Part shown: piece by piece, positions 36,655 to 50,170 of the stretch
Numbering within the stretch: position 1 is the first letter of the stretch
Layout of the letters: the number at the start of each line of letters is the position of its first letter
Assembly (NCBI GenBank): GCA_963662155.1
Contig: OY759263.1
Span: 24,007,571 to 24,071,570 of the forward strand
From: Lamellibrachia columna
Taxonomy: Eukaryota; Annelida; Polychaeta; Sabellida; Siboglinidae
Direction of reading: 5' to 3'
DNA: 64,000 nucleotides
Program-made: the position numbers and the translations under genes
The notes under the pieces: model-generated
Database searches by the model: none
What the model was told of the DNA's origin: nothing
The model's input: only the letters and a program-made list of their open reading frames with translations

Positions 36655-36865
36655 TCTTACATACATACCTATATACATATATACAGACAAACAGACAAAT
36701 ATACATATATACATACATACCGATACATACACATGCATGCATACATACATATACGTATTCATGCATACATACATATATACATACATACATACATACATAC
36801 ATATTTACATACACACATACATACGTACGTACGTACGTACGTACGTACGTACGTACATACATGCA
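36655..36865. repeat. (CATA)n and (CGTA)n microsatellite
   Basis: CATACATA units with ATATACAT variants, then about 40 bp of pure GTAC/ACGT (36819-36853). Confidence 0.93.
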
Positions 36866-37660
36866 AGTTAGTGTTGAAATTTCGTCTGACCCGTCCACTG
36901 GATCGCAAAATAAGTCATCAATCAATAAATGGATTGCCCCAATATGGCAACTAAATCGCTAAGATTGTTTTAACGCACAGCGGATTTTCCAAACAACTAT
37001 CGTGATTATGTACAGCATTGCTGAATGATGTGGCCAATACACCGCCTGTGGCTTGTGGCGAACTGATTAACCTGTAGACAGTCTGACCCAACTAGGCCGC
37101 ACATTCGTCATTCACTGATTTGTTAGGCAAGTCAGTCAGTGATTTGCGATGACCAGTGCCTGTGTCACAGTGCGTAATGTCAACTTTCGTTTAGCTCGTG
37201 CTGTTACAATGCCGTTACTATCCTCATAAACAGGTACACTGGGTGGGCGTGCGCTTGAAATTTGGGAAATTCTAAAAAAACGTAGATCAATGTCTCAAAA
37301 TGTTCCATGTCACATTAATTCATAAAATTCAGTCCAATTTGATTCAGCTTAGTACCAACGGAGTTATCCCCAAAATGCATTTGTGGATTAGGAACGCTTT
37401 ACAATACCATTTCTAGAAAGTGACTAATATATGACAAATAATATACCCACACAATGTAAAAAGTGACGTTTCTATAACTTTTGATTTCACTAAACAAATA
37501 TGAACATTTTTAGACGCAAACAAATTGTTCTTGATACCTTTCCATGCATACGTTTTTCGTTGTAATGATTGCTTGAAAACATAGTTGTGATGATAGCACC
37601 CTAAAGAAACCCTTGTTGCTTTTTATATAGTGTTTCTGTTATGATCCGGGACAAATATGA
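36866..37660. other. Intergenic, nothing recognised
   Basis: Unique AT-rich sequence; no gene or element identified. Confidence 0.4.
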
Positions 37661-37741
37661 AGATGTTAGACTTCAATTCTGAAACAAATGTTACATCGAG
37701 CAACGTCGTGAAACAACATCATCTAGCAGCATTCGATGAGC

Positions 37742-38108
37742 GCGAGAATACACACGAGAATACACACGAGAATACACACGAGAATACACACGAGAATGCA
37801 CACGAGAGTCAACTGATTGTTAGTGATTCTTACAACGGAAACAATATTCTTATTTACAGTAAAAAGGAAAACATATTCACACAAAGCCCCTCACTCGTTC
37901 AAATTATAAACATATTCACACAAAACCCCTCACTCATTCTCATTATAAACGTATTCACACAAAAACCCTGACTCATTCATATGATAAACGCATTCACACA
38001 AAACCCCTCACTAATCCACATTATAAACATATTCACATAAAAACACTAATTGATTCACATTATAAACATATTCACACAAAACCCCTTACTCATTCACTTT
38101 ATAAAAAT
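37742..38108. repeat. 12-bp and 39-bp minisatellites
   Basis: Five units of GAGAATACACAC (37742-37805), then about six diverged units containing ATTCACACAAAACCCCTCAC and TCATTCACATTATAAAC (about 37870-38108). A 104-codon plus-strand open frame from 37657 runs through both arrays and is probably fortuitous. Confidence 0.88.
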
Positions 38109-38334
38109 AGCCCCTGGTCCGTATTGAAGGCTCCCAAAGTGGAAGGTGGAAATCGGACCTTACTCTGAGAGACCATGCCTAACTTAGATTGTTAGTCCAA
38201 CAGTTGCTCATGGGGTATTGAGCAAAAGCCTCTACCCGCTGTCTTGGCTCCTGTGCCTGCGTACTCTTCACACCCCTCGACTTCGACCCCACTGACATAC
38301 TATGGCCTGTACATCTCAATAACCACACATTCCA

Positions 38335-38525
38335 TAGAGCGCGGTGGTCACGTGGTAGGGCGTCGGACTTTTGGTCGAGGGACCGGGGTTCGAAACCACC
38401 GCTTCGAAACTTAGTAAATTTCGTTCACCCCACTTTTGGGAAGTAAAATATCACACACAGAAGCGGTACTTGTGTACGATTGAATGAGTCGCACATCCCG
38501 GGAAGTGACTGTATAAAAGTCAAAC
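38335..38525 (+). mobile_element. tRNA-derived SINE (copy 1, best tRNA head)
   Basis: The head at 38341-38402 has a perfect 7-bp acceptor-like pair (GCGGTGG / CCACCGC) and a canonical B-box GGTTCGAAACC at 38387-38397, with CGGACTTTTGGTCG where the anticodon arm should be. It is too short for a functional tRNA and the anticodon stem does not pair fully. The body continues with CTTCGAAACTTAGTAAATTT and CGTTCACCCCAC, shared with copies at 29151 and 10715. Confidence 0.7.
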
Positions 38526-38629
38526 AGCTGTTTCCATCCACGTCTAAGTTCCACTCAAATATTAAATTCACACTGGCTGAATGAGTGTGACCAGTATGTC
38601 GGAGGGTGTCTCTACATCTAAAACAAACG

Positions 38630-39522
38630 GTTGTTTTGGTTTTTTTGGCACAATATATACATATCTGTATGTCAGCGTGACCTACAGCCGGTTATGTGAT
38701 TGTTGAAAACCACCCAAGTATGTCGTACGTAGCGTTATGATTCAGTCACAAACGTGCATACGACAAACGATTAGTGTCGGCACTGAGCGGACTGGTGACG
38801 TCACCAAAGAACTAAACTTTCAGTTGCATGGATATTTGTTACTACTATTCGAACATGTCAAACATGTGACGCCGCATCAAATCATGTACATTGAGTGTTA
38901 CACCAGAGTCATAGTCATTGGAGCGCTCTGTGATCTAGCTCATACTAGCAGTGACGATTGGGTCAAACAAGTTCGCAACCAGCTGTTCACACAGAATGCA
39001 CTAGATCGCCTTCCCGACAGAGGCAGCATTCATTGAGCACAAGTGCTATGTAGCTGTCATGGGGCATGTCGTGTGATCAGCACTCCATAATTCATGCCTG
39101 TATAAAGACTGCGATATTGCACAATCCAGTACAATAAAATGTCAAAAAACACTTTGATCGTAACAAAATCCCCGAGAGCACAAACAAACAAACAAACAAA
39201 CAAACAAACAAACAAACAAACAAACACACATACGATTGTTTGATGTGTTGTATTGACGCACCCTGCTTTTGTGTCTTACGTAGGAGTGGTACACCAGATG
39301 GCAACATAGATTACTCAATCGTGACCAATTCCGCCGTTTGATCTCGTACCTACACGCGATAGTAATCTAACAGTACTACCGGGCGAAACGTCTCCAAAAC
39401 TTGATATAGTTTGTAAATCCCCACCACCCAAAATCTCCATTGACGTTCTTCATGCACGAGAGCAGGATAATGACATGTTACTTGTTCTGCATGTGCTTGT
39501 GCGTGCTTGAGTGCGGGCGTTC
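38630..39522. repeat. Duplicated segment C, copy 1 (left part)
   Basis: Homologous to 45580-46740: GTCAGCGTGACCTACAGCC, GAAAACCACCCA-GTATGTCG, CGACAAACG, AACATGTGACGCCG, ATCATGTACATTGAGTG, CCAGAGTCATAGTCATTGGA, CAGCACTCCATAATTCATG and GATCTCGTACCTACAC. A (CAAA)n run (39179-39226) is private to this copy. No gene recognised. Confidence 0.8.
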
Positions 39523-39626
<104 letters not shown>

Positions 39627-39654
39627 GAGACTTTTAAAAAGTGTCCCATCTATG

Positions 39655-42600
39655 GCAACCTCCCCCTACGTTCGACACACCCTAGTACAACATCCTTCCC
39701 CTAGTTCAACACAATCTAGTGCAGCATCTTTCCCCTACGTTCAACACACCCTAGTGCAGCATTCTTTCCCTACGTTCAACAAACTCTAGTGCAGCATTCT
39801 TCCCCTACGTTCAACACACCCCAGTGCAGCATTCTTCCACCTACGTTCAACAAACACTAGTACAACATCCTTCCCCTACGTTCGACACACACTAGTGCAG
39901 CATCCTTCCCCTACGTTCAACACACTCTAGTGCAGCACCCTTCCCTTACGTTCAACACACCCTAGTGCAGCATTCTTCCCCTACGTTCAACACTCTCTAG
40001 TGCAGCATCCTTCTCTTACGTTCAACAGACCCTAGTGCAGCATCCTTCCCCTACGTTCAACAAACACTAGTACAACATCCTTCCCCTACGTTCGACACAC
40101 CCTAGTGCAGTATCCTTCCCCTACGTTCAACACACTCTAGTGCAGCACCCTTCCCTTACGTTCAACACACCCTAGTGCAGCATTCTTCCCCTACGTTCAA
40201 CACTCTCTAGTGCAGCATCCTTCTCTTACGTTCAACACACCCTAGTGCAGCATCCTTCCCCTACGTTCAACACACCCTAGTGCAGCATCCTCCCCCTACG
40301 TTCAACACACCCTAGTTCAGCATTCTTCCCCTACGTTCAACACACCCTAGTGCAACATTCTTCCCCTACGTTCAACACACCCTATTGCAACATTCTTCCC
40401 CTACCTTCAACACACCCTATTGCAACATTCTTCCCCTACGTTCAACACACTAGCGCAGCATTCTTCCCCTACGTTCAACACACCCTAGTGCAGCATTCTT
40501 CCCCGACTTTCAACACACTCTAGTGCAGCATTCTTCCCCTACGTTCAACTCACCCTATTGCAACATTCTTCCCCTACGTTCAACACACTAGTGCAGCATT
40601 CTTCCCATAAGTTCAGCACACCCTAGTGCAGCATCCTTCCCCTACGTTCAACACACCCTAGTGCAGCATCCTTCCCCTACGTTCAACACACCCTAGTGCA
40701 GCATCCATCCCCTGCGATCAACCCATTCTAGTGCAGCATCCTTCCCCTACGATCAACACATTCTAGTGCAGCATCCTTCCCCTACGATCAACACATTCTA
40801 GTGCAGCATCCTTCCCCTACGTTCAACACACCCTAGTGCAGCTTCCTTCCCCTACGTTCAACACAATCTAGTGCAGCATCCTTCCCCTACATTCAACACA
40901 CCCTAGTGCAGCATACTTCCCCTACGTTCAACACACCCTAGTGCAGCATTCTTCCCCTACGTTCAACACACCCTAGTGTAGCATCCTTCCCCTACGTTCA
41001 ACACACCCTAGTGCAGCATCCATCCCCTGCGATCAACCCATTCTAGTGCAGCATCCTTCCCCTACGATCAACACATTCTAGTGCACCATCCTTCCCCTAC
41101 GATCAACACATTCTAGTGCAGCATCCTTCCCCTACGTTCAACACACCCTAGTGCAGCTTCCTTCCCCTACGTTCAACACAATCTAGTGCAGCATCCTTCC
41201 CCTACATTCAACACACCCTAGCGCAGCATACTTCCCCTACGTTCAACACAACCTAGTGCAGCATTCTTCCCCTACGATCAACACATTCAAGTGCAGCATC
41301 CTTCCCCTACGTTCAACACACCCTAGTGCAACATTCTTCCAATAAGATCAACACAATTTAGTGCAGCATTCTTCCCCTACCTTAAACACTCCCTAGTGCA
41401 GCATTCTTCCCCTACGATCAACACATTCTAGTGCAGCATCCTTCCCCTATGTTCAACACACCGTAGTGTAGCATTCTTCCCCTACGATCAACACACTCTA
41501 GTGCAGCATCCTTCCCCTACGTTCAATACACCCTAGTGCAGCATACTTCCCCTACGTACAACACACCCTAATGCAGCATCCTTCCCCTAAGATCAACACA
41601 TTCTAGTGCAGCATCCTTCCCCTACGTTCAACATACTCTAGTGCAGCATCCTTCCCCTAAGTTCACCACACCCTAGTACACCATCCTCCCCCTACGTTCA
41701 GCACACCCTAGTGCAGCATTCTTCCCCTACGTTCAACACACCCTATTGCAACATTCTTCCTCTACGTTCAGCACACTAGTGCAGCATTCTTTCCCTACGT
41801 TCAACACACCCTAGTGCAGGATTCTTCCCCTACTTTCAACACACTCTAGTGCAGCATTCTTCCCCTACGTTCAACACACCCTATTGCAACATTCTTCCCC
41901 TATGTTCAACACACTAGTGCAGCATTCTTCCCCTACGTTCAGCACACTCTAGTGCAGCATCCTTCCCCTACGTTCAACACACTAGTGCAGCATTCTTCCC
42001 CTACGTTCAGCACACCCTAGTGCAGCATCCTTCCCCTACGTTCAACACACCCTAGTGCAGCATCCTTCCCCTACGTTCAACACATTCTAGTGCAGCATCC
42101 TCCTCTTACGTTCAACACACCCTAGTGCAGCATCCTTCCCCTACTTTCAACACACCCTAGTGCAGCATCCTTCCCCTACGATCAACACATTCTAGTGCAG
42201 CATCCTTCCCCTACGTTCAACACATTCTAGTGCAGCATCCTCCCCTTACGTTCAACACACCCTAGTGCAGCATCCTTCCCCTACTTTCAACACACCCTAG
42301 TGCAGCATCCTTCCCCTACCTTCAACACACCCTATTGCAACATTCTTCCCCTACGTTCAACACACTAGCGCAGCATTCTTCCCCTACGTTCAACATACCC
42401 TAGTGCAGCATTCTTCCCCGACTTTCAACACACTCTAGTGCAGCATTCTTCCCCTACGTTCAACTCACCCTATTGCAACATTCTTCCCCTACGTTCAACA
42501 CACTAGTGCAGCATTCTTCCCATAAGTTCAGCACACCCTAGTGCAGCATCCTTCCCCTACGTTCAACACACCCTAGTGCAGCATCCTTCCCCTACGTTCA

Positions 42601-44160
42601 ACACACCCTAGTGCAGCATCCATCCCCTGCGATCAACCCATTCTAGTGCAGCATCCTTCCCCTACGATCAACACATTCTAGTGCAGCATCCTTCCCCTAC
42701 GATCAACACATTCTAGTGCAGCATCCTTCCCCTACGTTCAACACCCCCTAGTGCAGCTTCCTTCCCCTACGTTCAACACAATCTAGTGCAGCATCCTTCC
42801 CCTACATTCAACACACCCTAGTGCAGCATACTTCCCCTACGTTCAACACACCCTAGTGCAGCATTCTTCCCCTACGTTCAACACACCCTAGTGTAGCATC
42901 CTTCCCCTACGTTCAACACACCCTAGTGCAGCATCCATCCCCTGCGATCAACCCATTCTAGTGCAGCATCCTTCCCCTACGATCAACACATTCTAGTGCA
43001 CCATCCTTCCCCTACGATCAACACATTCTAGTGCAGCATCCTTCCCCTACGTTCAACACACCCTAGTGCAGCTTCCTTCCCCTACGTTCAACACAATCTA
43101 GTGCAGCATCCTTCCCCTACATTCAACACACCCTAGCGCAGCATACTTCCCCTACGTTCAACACAACCTAGTGCAGCATTCTTCCCCTACGATCAACACA
43201 TTCAAGTGCAGCATCCTTCCCCTACGTTCAACACACCCTAGTGCAACATTCTTCCAATAAGATCAACACAATTTAGTGCAGCATTCTTCCCCTACCTTAA
43301 ACACTCCCTAGTGCAGCATTCTTCCCCTACGATCAACACATTCTAGTGCAGCATCCTTCCCCTATGTTCAACACACCGTAGTGTAGCATTCTTCCCCTAC
43401 GATCAACACACTCTAGTGCAGCATCCTTCCCCTACGTTCAATACACCCTAGTGCAGCATACTTCCCCTACGTACAACACACCCTAATGCAGCATCCTTCC
43501 CCTAAGATCAACACATTCTAGTGCAGCATCCTTCCCCTACGTTCAACATACTCTAGTGCAGCATCCTTCCCCTACGTTCACCACACCCTAGTACACCATC
43601 CTCCCCCTACGTTCAGCACACCCTAGTGCAGCATTCTTCCCCTACGTTCAACACACCCTATTGCAACATTCTTCCTCTACGTTCAGCACACTAGTGCAGC
43701 ATTCTTTCCCTACGTTCAACACACCCTAGTGCAGGATTCTTCCCCTACTTTCAACACACTCTAGTGCAGCATTCTTCCCCTACGTTCAACACACCCTATT
43801 GCAACATTCTTCCCCTATGTTCAACACACTAGTGCAGCATTCTTCCCCTACGTTCAGCACACTCTAGTGCAGCATCCTTCCCCTACGTTCAACACACTAG
43901 TGCAGCATTCTTCCCCTACGTTCAGCACACCCTAGTGCAGCATCCTTCCCCTACGTTCAACACACCCTAGTGCAGCATCCTTCCCCTACGTTCAACACAT
44001 TCTAGTGCAGCATCCTCCCCTTATGTTCAACACACCCTAGTGCAGCATCCTTCCCCTACTTTCAACACACCCTAGTGCAGCATCCTTCCCCTACGATCAA
44101 CACACCCTAGTGCAGTATCCTTTCCCTACGTTCAACACATTCTAGTGTAGCAATCTAGTC
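39655..44160. repeat. 35-bp minisatellite, about 4.5 kb, with 1915-bp higher-order duplication
   Basis: Unit CATTCTTCCCCTACGTTCAA + CACACCCTAGTGCAG, about 128 copies with 1-4 differences and some short units. The stretch from about 40400 to 42190 recurs near-identically from about 42315 to 44105. Markers such as CATCCATCCCCTGCGATCAA at 40702/42617 and 41017/42932 all sit 1915 bp apart. No spacer-like unique sequence lies between units. Confidence 0.95.
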
Positions 44161-44560
44161 TGAAAGAAACAAGTTTGCACCGTCAAGTTTGCTTCACACC
44201 AAATTACACAAATCACACCAGTTTGCATTGGACAGATCACGGTACACCATCAACACGATATTATGGTTTTTAGGACTATATGAAATAGCAAAAATGCCCA
44301 TCCTCTGGGCATAATAACTCGGCAGGTCGTAAGTGTTTACCAAATGTCAGGAGACACAACATTATTACAGAAATACCAATCTATGCCTCGGTACTTTGTG
44401 TCGCCAGTCAATCTATCGAAATTGCGACGTAATACTGGCCGTTATAGTAACGTCAAACGACGACTTGCCCTTAAATCAAGTAACTTGTGACAAGAAAAGA
44501 CACATAACCTTGACGATGATTAAATGTAATTGTTGGTGTATCGTTCCGGACAGTTGTACG
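44161..44560. repeat. Duplicated segment C, copy 1 (right part)
   Basis: Homologous to about 47130-47420: CCAAATTACACAAATCA, ATAGCAAAAATGCC, GTGTTTACCAAAT, CAGAAAT-CCA-TCTATGCC and GACAAGAAAAGAC. Nothing coding is recognised. The following interval to 45340 is unique. Confidence 0.75.
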
Positions 44561-45338
44561 CAATAACAACAAAGTGTAGAAAGGGTAACAGCGGGTGAAT
44601 TTCGAAAAAAATAAAACTGATACGACCTGACCGTGGGTCGTAGATGAAGCTCTGAAAGTTTGATGCCCGAGATAGAGATTTGGAGTAGCATAACATAAAA
44701 ACATACCAAGCGTCGGTTAACTTCAATTGTTAATTGTTACTTTTTAATTGAATCAACTGAATAAAGTTAACTTAATTTAATTAATTAACTTTTCCAGAAA
44801 CGCTGATTTAATTTAATTTAATTAGTTTACTTTACCAAACGGGATTAATTTAATAGAAAAATTCCCAAATAACTCTCAATTAAGTGCTAATTTAACAGTT
44901 GATACTATTGAGTAGTTCACAACCATGTTATTCAGGTGTTTCCAGAAGGCCTGCAGTCACTATTCCAGCCACTAGCCTGAGAGATATAAGGTTCAAGTGT
45001 GTGTGAATAGGAGGGGGGACATCACAGTGGACACATATACTAATTCAGGCACCTGTGATTTGGAGGAAAAGCCTAAACAATAGAATGTCCTCTTGTAAGG
45101 TGATCAATTGATGATTAATCGTGGCTTACGCAAATCAGTTTAAGTTAACATTTGGGGCTGGCAGCTTGTAGCCAAGTGGACCTTTGGGACCATTAAATCT
45201 ATGCATCTATATTGATTTCGTGTGCACATATAACCATTCACCGGGAAATGTAGATAAAGGTAATGCAGCTTCAGTCTGTGATATGTTTACAGTGCCAGCT
45301 TAAATCTAAAACATGTCAGTTCTAGTGATGCATACAAA

Positions 45339-45475
<137 letters not shown>

Positions 45476-45579
45476 TATCAATGCTAGTGTGTAAAGTGGA
45501 AATCTTGCATAAATAACAATTGGTGCATGTAGTTGTCTCATCCAAAACGAACATAATATTGCATTTAATCGTGATTAGC

Positions 45580-47420
45580 TGTTTGTTGCTTTATTGCCAC
45601 AATATATAACATACCTATATGTCAGCGTGACCTACAGCCAGTTATGTGAATCTCACATTGCTGAAAACCACCCATGTATGTCGTACGTATCGTTGTGATG
45701 ACATTATTCAGCCACATACGTGCATATGACAAACGGGTAATTTCGACAGAGATAACTAGCATCATCTCTGAACAGAGAAGCGGCGTCACCAAATAACTCA
45801 ACTTTCAGTCGCATTAATATTTTTCACTATTAGCCGGATGACCACACTTATTTAATTGAGTGCTACACGTGTGGGCCACCGGCAGTTAAGTGCTGCAATC
45901 AATGATTATAGTCACGGCGGTGGTTTTGACATCGGGACCTGTCGATGCGGCGGACATACTAGGTCGAACGTCACATCAGCTAGAGCCAACATAGCGCCCG
46001 TATCAAACATGTGACGCCGTATCAGATCATGTACATTGAGTGCTACACCAGAGTCATAGTCATTGGAACGCTCTGTTATCTAGCTCATCTTAGCAGTGAG
46101 GATTGGGTCAAACAAACTGCAATCAGCTGTTCACTCAGAAGGGTGAACCATTGGATCACCTTCCCCAACAAAAGCATAATTCAACCAGTACACAAAGAGT
46201 GCTACATACCAAGCAGACCATAGGCCGTGTCGAGTGGTCAGCACTCCATAATTCATGACTGTATAAGGACTGCGATAACAGTTACACATAACTCCAGTAC
46301 AATACAATGTCAAAACACATCGATCATTATAAAATCTCCGAGAGCCCGAGGACATCAACTCGCCACAATCATAGGGTTAGGTAATCTCAAATCGGTTAAA
46401 CCAGTTCGAGCCAAGGTAGGAGTGGGACACCTGATGGCAACATAGATTATTTAATCGTGACCAGTCAGGGCGTTTGATCTCGTACCTACACAAAACATTC
46501 ACGCGCGTTACATTTGTGACATGTTAAGCCTCTAAATTACGCTGATATGTTTGGCATCGAAGCCAATGACACGAATAAGAATCACGAGACGTGATAGCAA
46601 TCTAACAGTACCACCTGGCGAAACCACACAATATACCCATTGATGTTCTATATGCACGATAGCAAAATAGTGACATGTTATTTGTTTTGCGTGTGCGTGC
46701 GTGTGTGCGGGCGTTCGTGTGTGCGGGCGTTCGAGTCTATATGTGCATATATGCGAACTTGCTTTATGAACGTGCATGCGTGCGTATGTGCACGCTGCGT
46801 GCGTGCGTGCGTGCGTGTGTGTGCGAGAGAAGATCAAAGTAACTATTTGGTACAGCTTAAATTCGGATATATGCCATGTCAACACAAATACATGCACACA
46901 TGCCCTCTCGTACATACATGTTTGTGTGAGAGTAATGATACAAATACAACATGACATTTGTATAGCATGACTATTTAAAAATAGCAGCGATAACACGTAT
47001 ATTTAGATCATAATAGTATAAACTTAAAATGCAGTGATAACTGTTGTTGTGTAGCAATACCTTTAATATAATGAAACGACAAATTTAAATAACATAATTA
47101 TTAATTTATATTACCTATTACTGGCTGCGGCCGCGAAGAAATGCCAAATTACACAAAATTACACAAATCAACCCACTTTACATTGAACAGATCAAGGAAA
47201 TCAATAACACGGATGTTTATTCAGGATTATATAAAGCAGCAAAAATGCCTCCGGATGGTATATCTTGGCAGTGTTTACCAAATTTCAGGATAAACACAAT
47301 TTTCACAGAAATGTCCATCTATGCCTTGGTACTTGGTGCTGCCTGTCAACCTTTCGAAATCAACGTTTACCCTTATGTTAACTTGGGACAAGAAAAGACG
47401 CATGACGTCGTAAAAAAATA
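45580..47420. repeat. Duplicated segment C, copy 2
   Basis: Left part (to about 46740) and right part (about 47130-47420) match the two flanks of the large 35-bp array, but here the space between them is only about 400 bp and has no 35-bp units. Small GTGC tracts lie at about 46690-46825. Confidence 0.78.
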
Positions 47421-47454
47421 AATGTTAGTGTTATATACAAACGTTGAAAAGAGG

Positions 47455-47788
47455 TGTTTTGGATTGGAGTGGTGGTGTTTTTGAGTGGTGGTGTTTTTGA
47501 GTGGTGGTGTTTTGGAGTGGTGCTGTCTTGGAGTGGTGGTGTTTTGGAATGGTGGTGTTTTGGAGTGATGGTGTTTTGGAGTGGTGCTGTCTTGGAGTGG
47601 TGGTGTTTTGGAATGGTGGTGTTTTGGAGTGATGATGCTTTGGAGTGGTGGTGTCTTGGAGTGGTGGTGTCTTGGAGTGGTGGTGTCTTGGAGTGGTAGT
47701 GTTTTGGAGTGGTGGTGTTTTGGAGTGGTGGTGTTTTGGAGTGGCAGTGTTTTGGAGTGGCAGTGTCTTGGAGTGGCAGTGTTTTGAA
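47455..47788. repeat. 16-bp minisatellite, about 21 units
   Basis: Unit GTGTTTTGGAGTGGTG with GTGTCTTG and ATGG variants. It follows the right part of segment C copy 2; copy 1 has no such array. Confidence 0.93.
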
Positions 47789-48774
47789 CTTACAACACGA
47801 CACTCAGCTTAATAAGGAATCTCAGATAGCGGGGAACAGCGACATTTTGTTCAACGACACACCGATAACGCCTGTGCCCCTTGAATGAAGCCTCCTTATC
47901 TTTGTCCCACCTCATTTCATTGACTGTACAAAAGCTACACCGTTTAGTGTGACAACGTTACACGACAGCCTGCTGACAAGTGTCATTGGCACACTGCAGC
48001 ATAGACCCGTGGTGGACTATTGGATTCGTGCTATGATTGCACCCGACTGGTAGAAAACAACATAACACAACAGAGAGGTAGATTATTGTTCACAATTGTT
48101 GTTAACATGTATAAGTAAAGAGCTAAATGTGGTGGAAAAAAGCAGCATATAGACGGTCGTAATGTTTGTTTTTTCCGCACCAAAACAACAATAAATTGAC
48201 AGATTCACGCAATTGGAAAAAAACCTCAATGTGTTGGTGGACATTGCGTGCGATCAGAGTACACTTCCCCAACAACAAAATGGTAAGTTAGTTGCACGAA
48301 AGTCGATTGTTTACTCAATATCGCAATAATTACCCCAGGATTCCAGGGAAACATGATAATGGTTGTGAATACAGAAACACACCCGAAATAGTCCCAACAT
48401 GGATGCGTCCAGTGCGCGATCTGGATGGATCACAAACACACGTTAACTAGAATTCGCTGTGTCAAATGTTGGAGCTCTTGACTGTTCGTTGCCACAAATC
48501 ATTGCATGACTGATAATGCTATAGCTGCTGCTGATGGCGCCAACTACTAACAAATAATAGCATATGTTAATTAGAGCGCATACAAAATGAATTACACAAA
48601 TACATACATACGTATGTACGTACATACACGCGCACATGCGCACACGCGCACGCAAATTAACAACATAGGTAAACATTATCAACAATGAAACCGTACAGTT
48701 TTGATCGCTAGGCGGCGCCACAAATATTGAAGCACCGCAGCTTTAAAACGTTTCCGGCGACAATATATTATAGA
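47789..48774. other. Intergenic, little recognised
   Basis: Unique sequence. A short ACAT/ACGT and GCGCAC run lies at about 48597-48655. No gene is seen. Confidence 0.4.
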
Positions 48775-48945
48775 GGGGGGTGTGGCACTGGGAGGTGGGA
48801 GGTTGATCTTAAAAAAGTCGTGGGACGTGAGAGGTTGACCTTAAAAAATAGTTGGGAGCCGGGAGGTGGGATTGGTGGGAGGTGGACTCCTAAAATTGGT
48901 GGGAGGTTGGCCCCAAAAGCAGGTGGGAGATGAGAGGATGCCACA
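48775..48945. repeat. G-rich short minisatellite
   Basis: Four to five diverged units of roughly 36 bp containing GTGGGAGGTTGACCTTAAAA. Confidence 0.75.
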
Positions 48946-49379
48946 CCATGTCATGATTGCATACATACACCATACATCCATAGTGTTACCATTGTCGTCG
49001 ACTAGCTGAATTTATAAAGGTAAAACCACACGCGGAACATTTAATAGCAGGTTTCTGAGACAGGGTATTGGGTCGAAAACTCGACATCTCGGTTTTGGCG
49101 GTGCTTCTGCATAGGCTGAGGTGTAGGATGCTTAAGTGGGACACATATAGTGGACGGATATTATGTTGCCGATTATTACAACTAAAGAAAGAGCATCGTT
49201 GTATCCATGTTCGAGAACAAGTATATCTCATGGGTAGGGCGTCAGGTGGAAAGTTGATATATCCACTAATCTGCCAACAAACCGGCAACAGTTTCTGCGG
49301 ATTGATGCAATCAAGATAGAGTTGTTTGCATTCATGACAAAGCACATCACACATAAGGTAGCCATCAACAACGCTCCCA

Positions 49380-50170
49380 TAAAAATGTCTGACGAAGCGT
49401 AGTTATTCAGTTTCACTGTCTCAGCGGGCTCCAAACAACGTAGCAGAACTCTTCAGTCTCAGTGACCGCCCCTGAAACAATTGTCTCACGAAGCGGAATA
49501 CTTAAGTCTCAATGGCCCAAACAAATTGTTTGACGAATCGGAACTTTTCGGCCTCTGCACCCCCTCCCCCCCAATTGTCTGACAAAGCTGAAATCTTCGG
49601 TGTCAGCGAACCCCAAAAATATATATCATAAAGTGAAACTCTTCCTTTTCAAAGGCCCCCCAGACAAAAAACAAAAAATCTGGTCCCCAAAACACGTCTG
49701 ATGAAGTGGAACTCTTAGTGGCCCAAACGAATTGTCTGATGTAGCGAAACCATTCGGTTTCAGCGACTATCAACAATAATATTGTGTTTGAAGAATGGAA
49801 CTCTTCAGTTTCAGCGGCTCCAGAAATGTGTCTGACGAAGCCGTACTCTCTCAGTCTCAGCGCGGCCAAAACAATTGTACCGGAACAATTGTTCCGGTGA
49901 ATTGTTTTTGGAACTGCTCAGATTCAGGTGCCCCTGAAAATGTGTCTGAAGAAGCCGAACTCTTCAATAACAGCAGCCCAAAAAATGTTTTACCCGACGA
50001 AGAGGAACTTTCAGTTACACCGATCGCCAACATTTATCAGATCAAGCGGAATTGTTCTGTCTCAATCCCCCCAGAAAAATGTTTTTCTGAGGAAGTGGCC
50101 ATAAAAAATAGCATTTCTGATCAAGCGGAAGTCTTTACTCTCATCGGATCCCTAAAACGCTTTTGTCTCC
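49380..50170. repeat. Old, diverged tandem repeat of about 45-56 bp
   Basis: At least twelve units with the core GTCTGACGAAGCGGAACTCT + TCAGTCTCAGCGGCCC, strongly mutated. Unit starts can be followed at about 49387, 49484, 49528, 49698, 49788, 49829, 49941, 49990, 50037, 50084 and 50118. The last part keeps a 135-codon plus-strand frame (49795-50202) with repeating S-D-E-A-E-L-F. Coding status is doubtful. Confidence 0.7.

Noticed and set aside
37657..37971. A 104-codon plus-strand frame with an ENTH repeat
   Set aside because: It runs through a 12-bp array and then a 39-bp array, both multiples of three. The non-repeat start is only about 28 codons and not recognised.
38341..38402. Functional tRNA gene
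   Set aside because: The acceptor stem and B-box look good, but the D-arm is compressed, the total is 62 bases, the anticodon stem does not pair fully, and SINE body sequence shared with other copies follows.
39655..44160. Possible CRISPR-like array
   Set aside because: The 35-bp units are directly head-to-tail with no unique spacers, and the genome is eukaryotic. It is a minisatellite.
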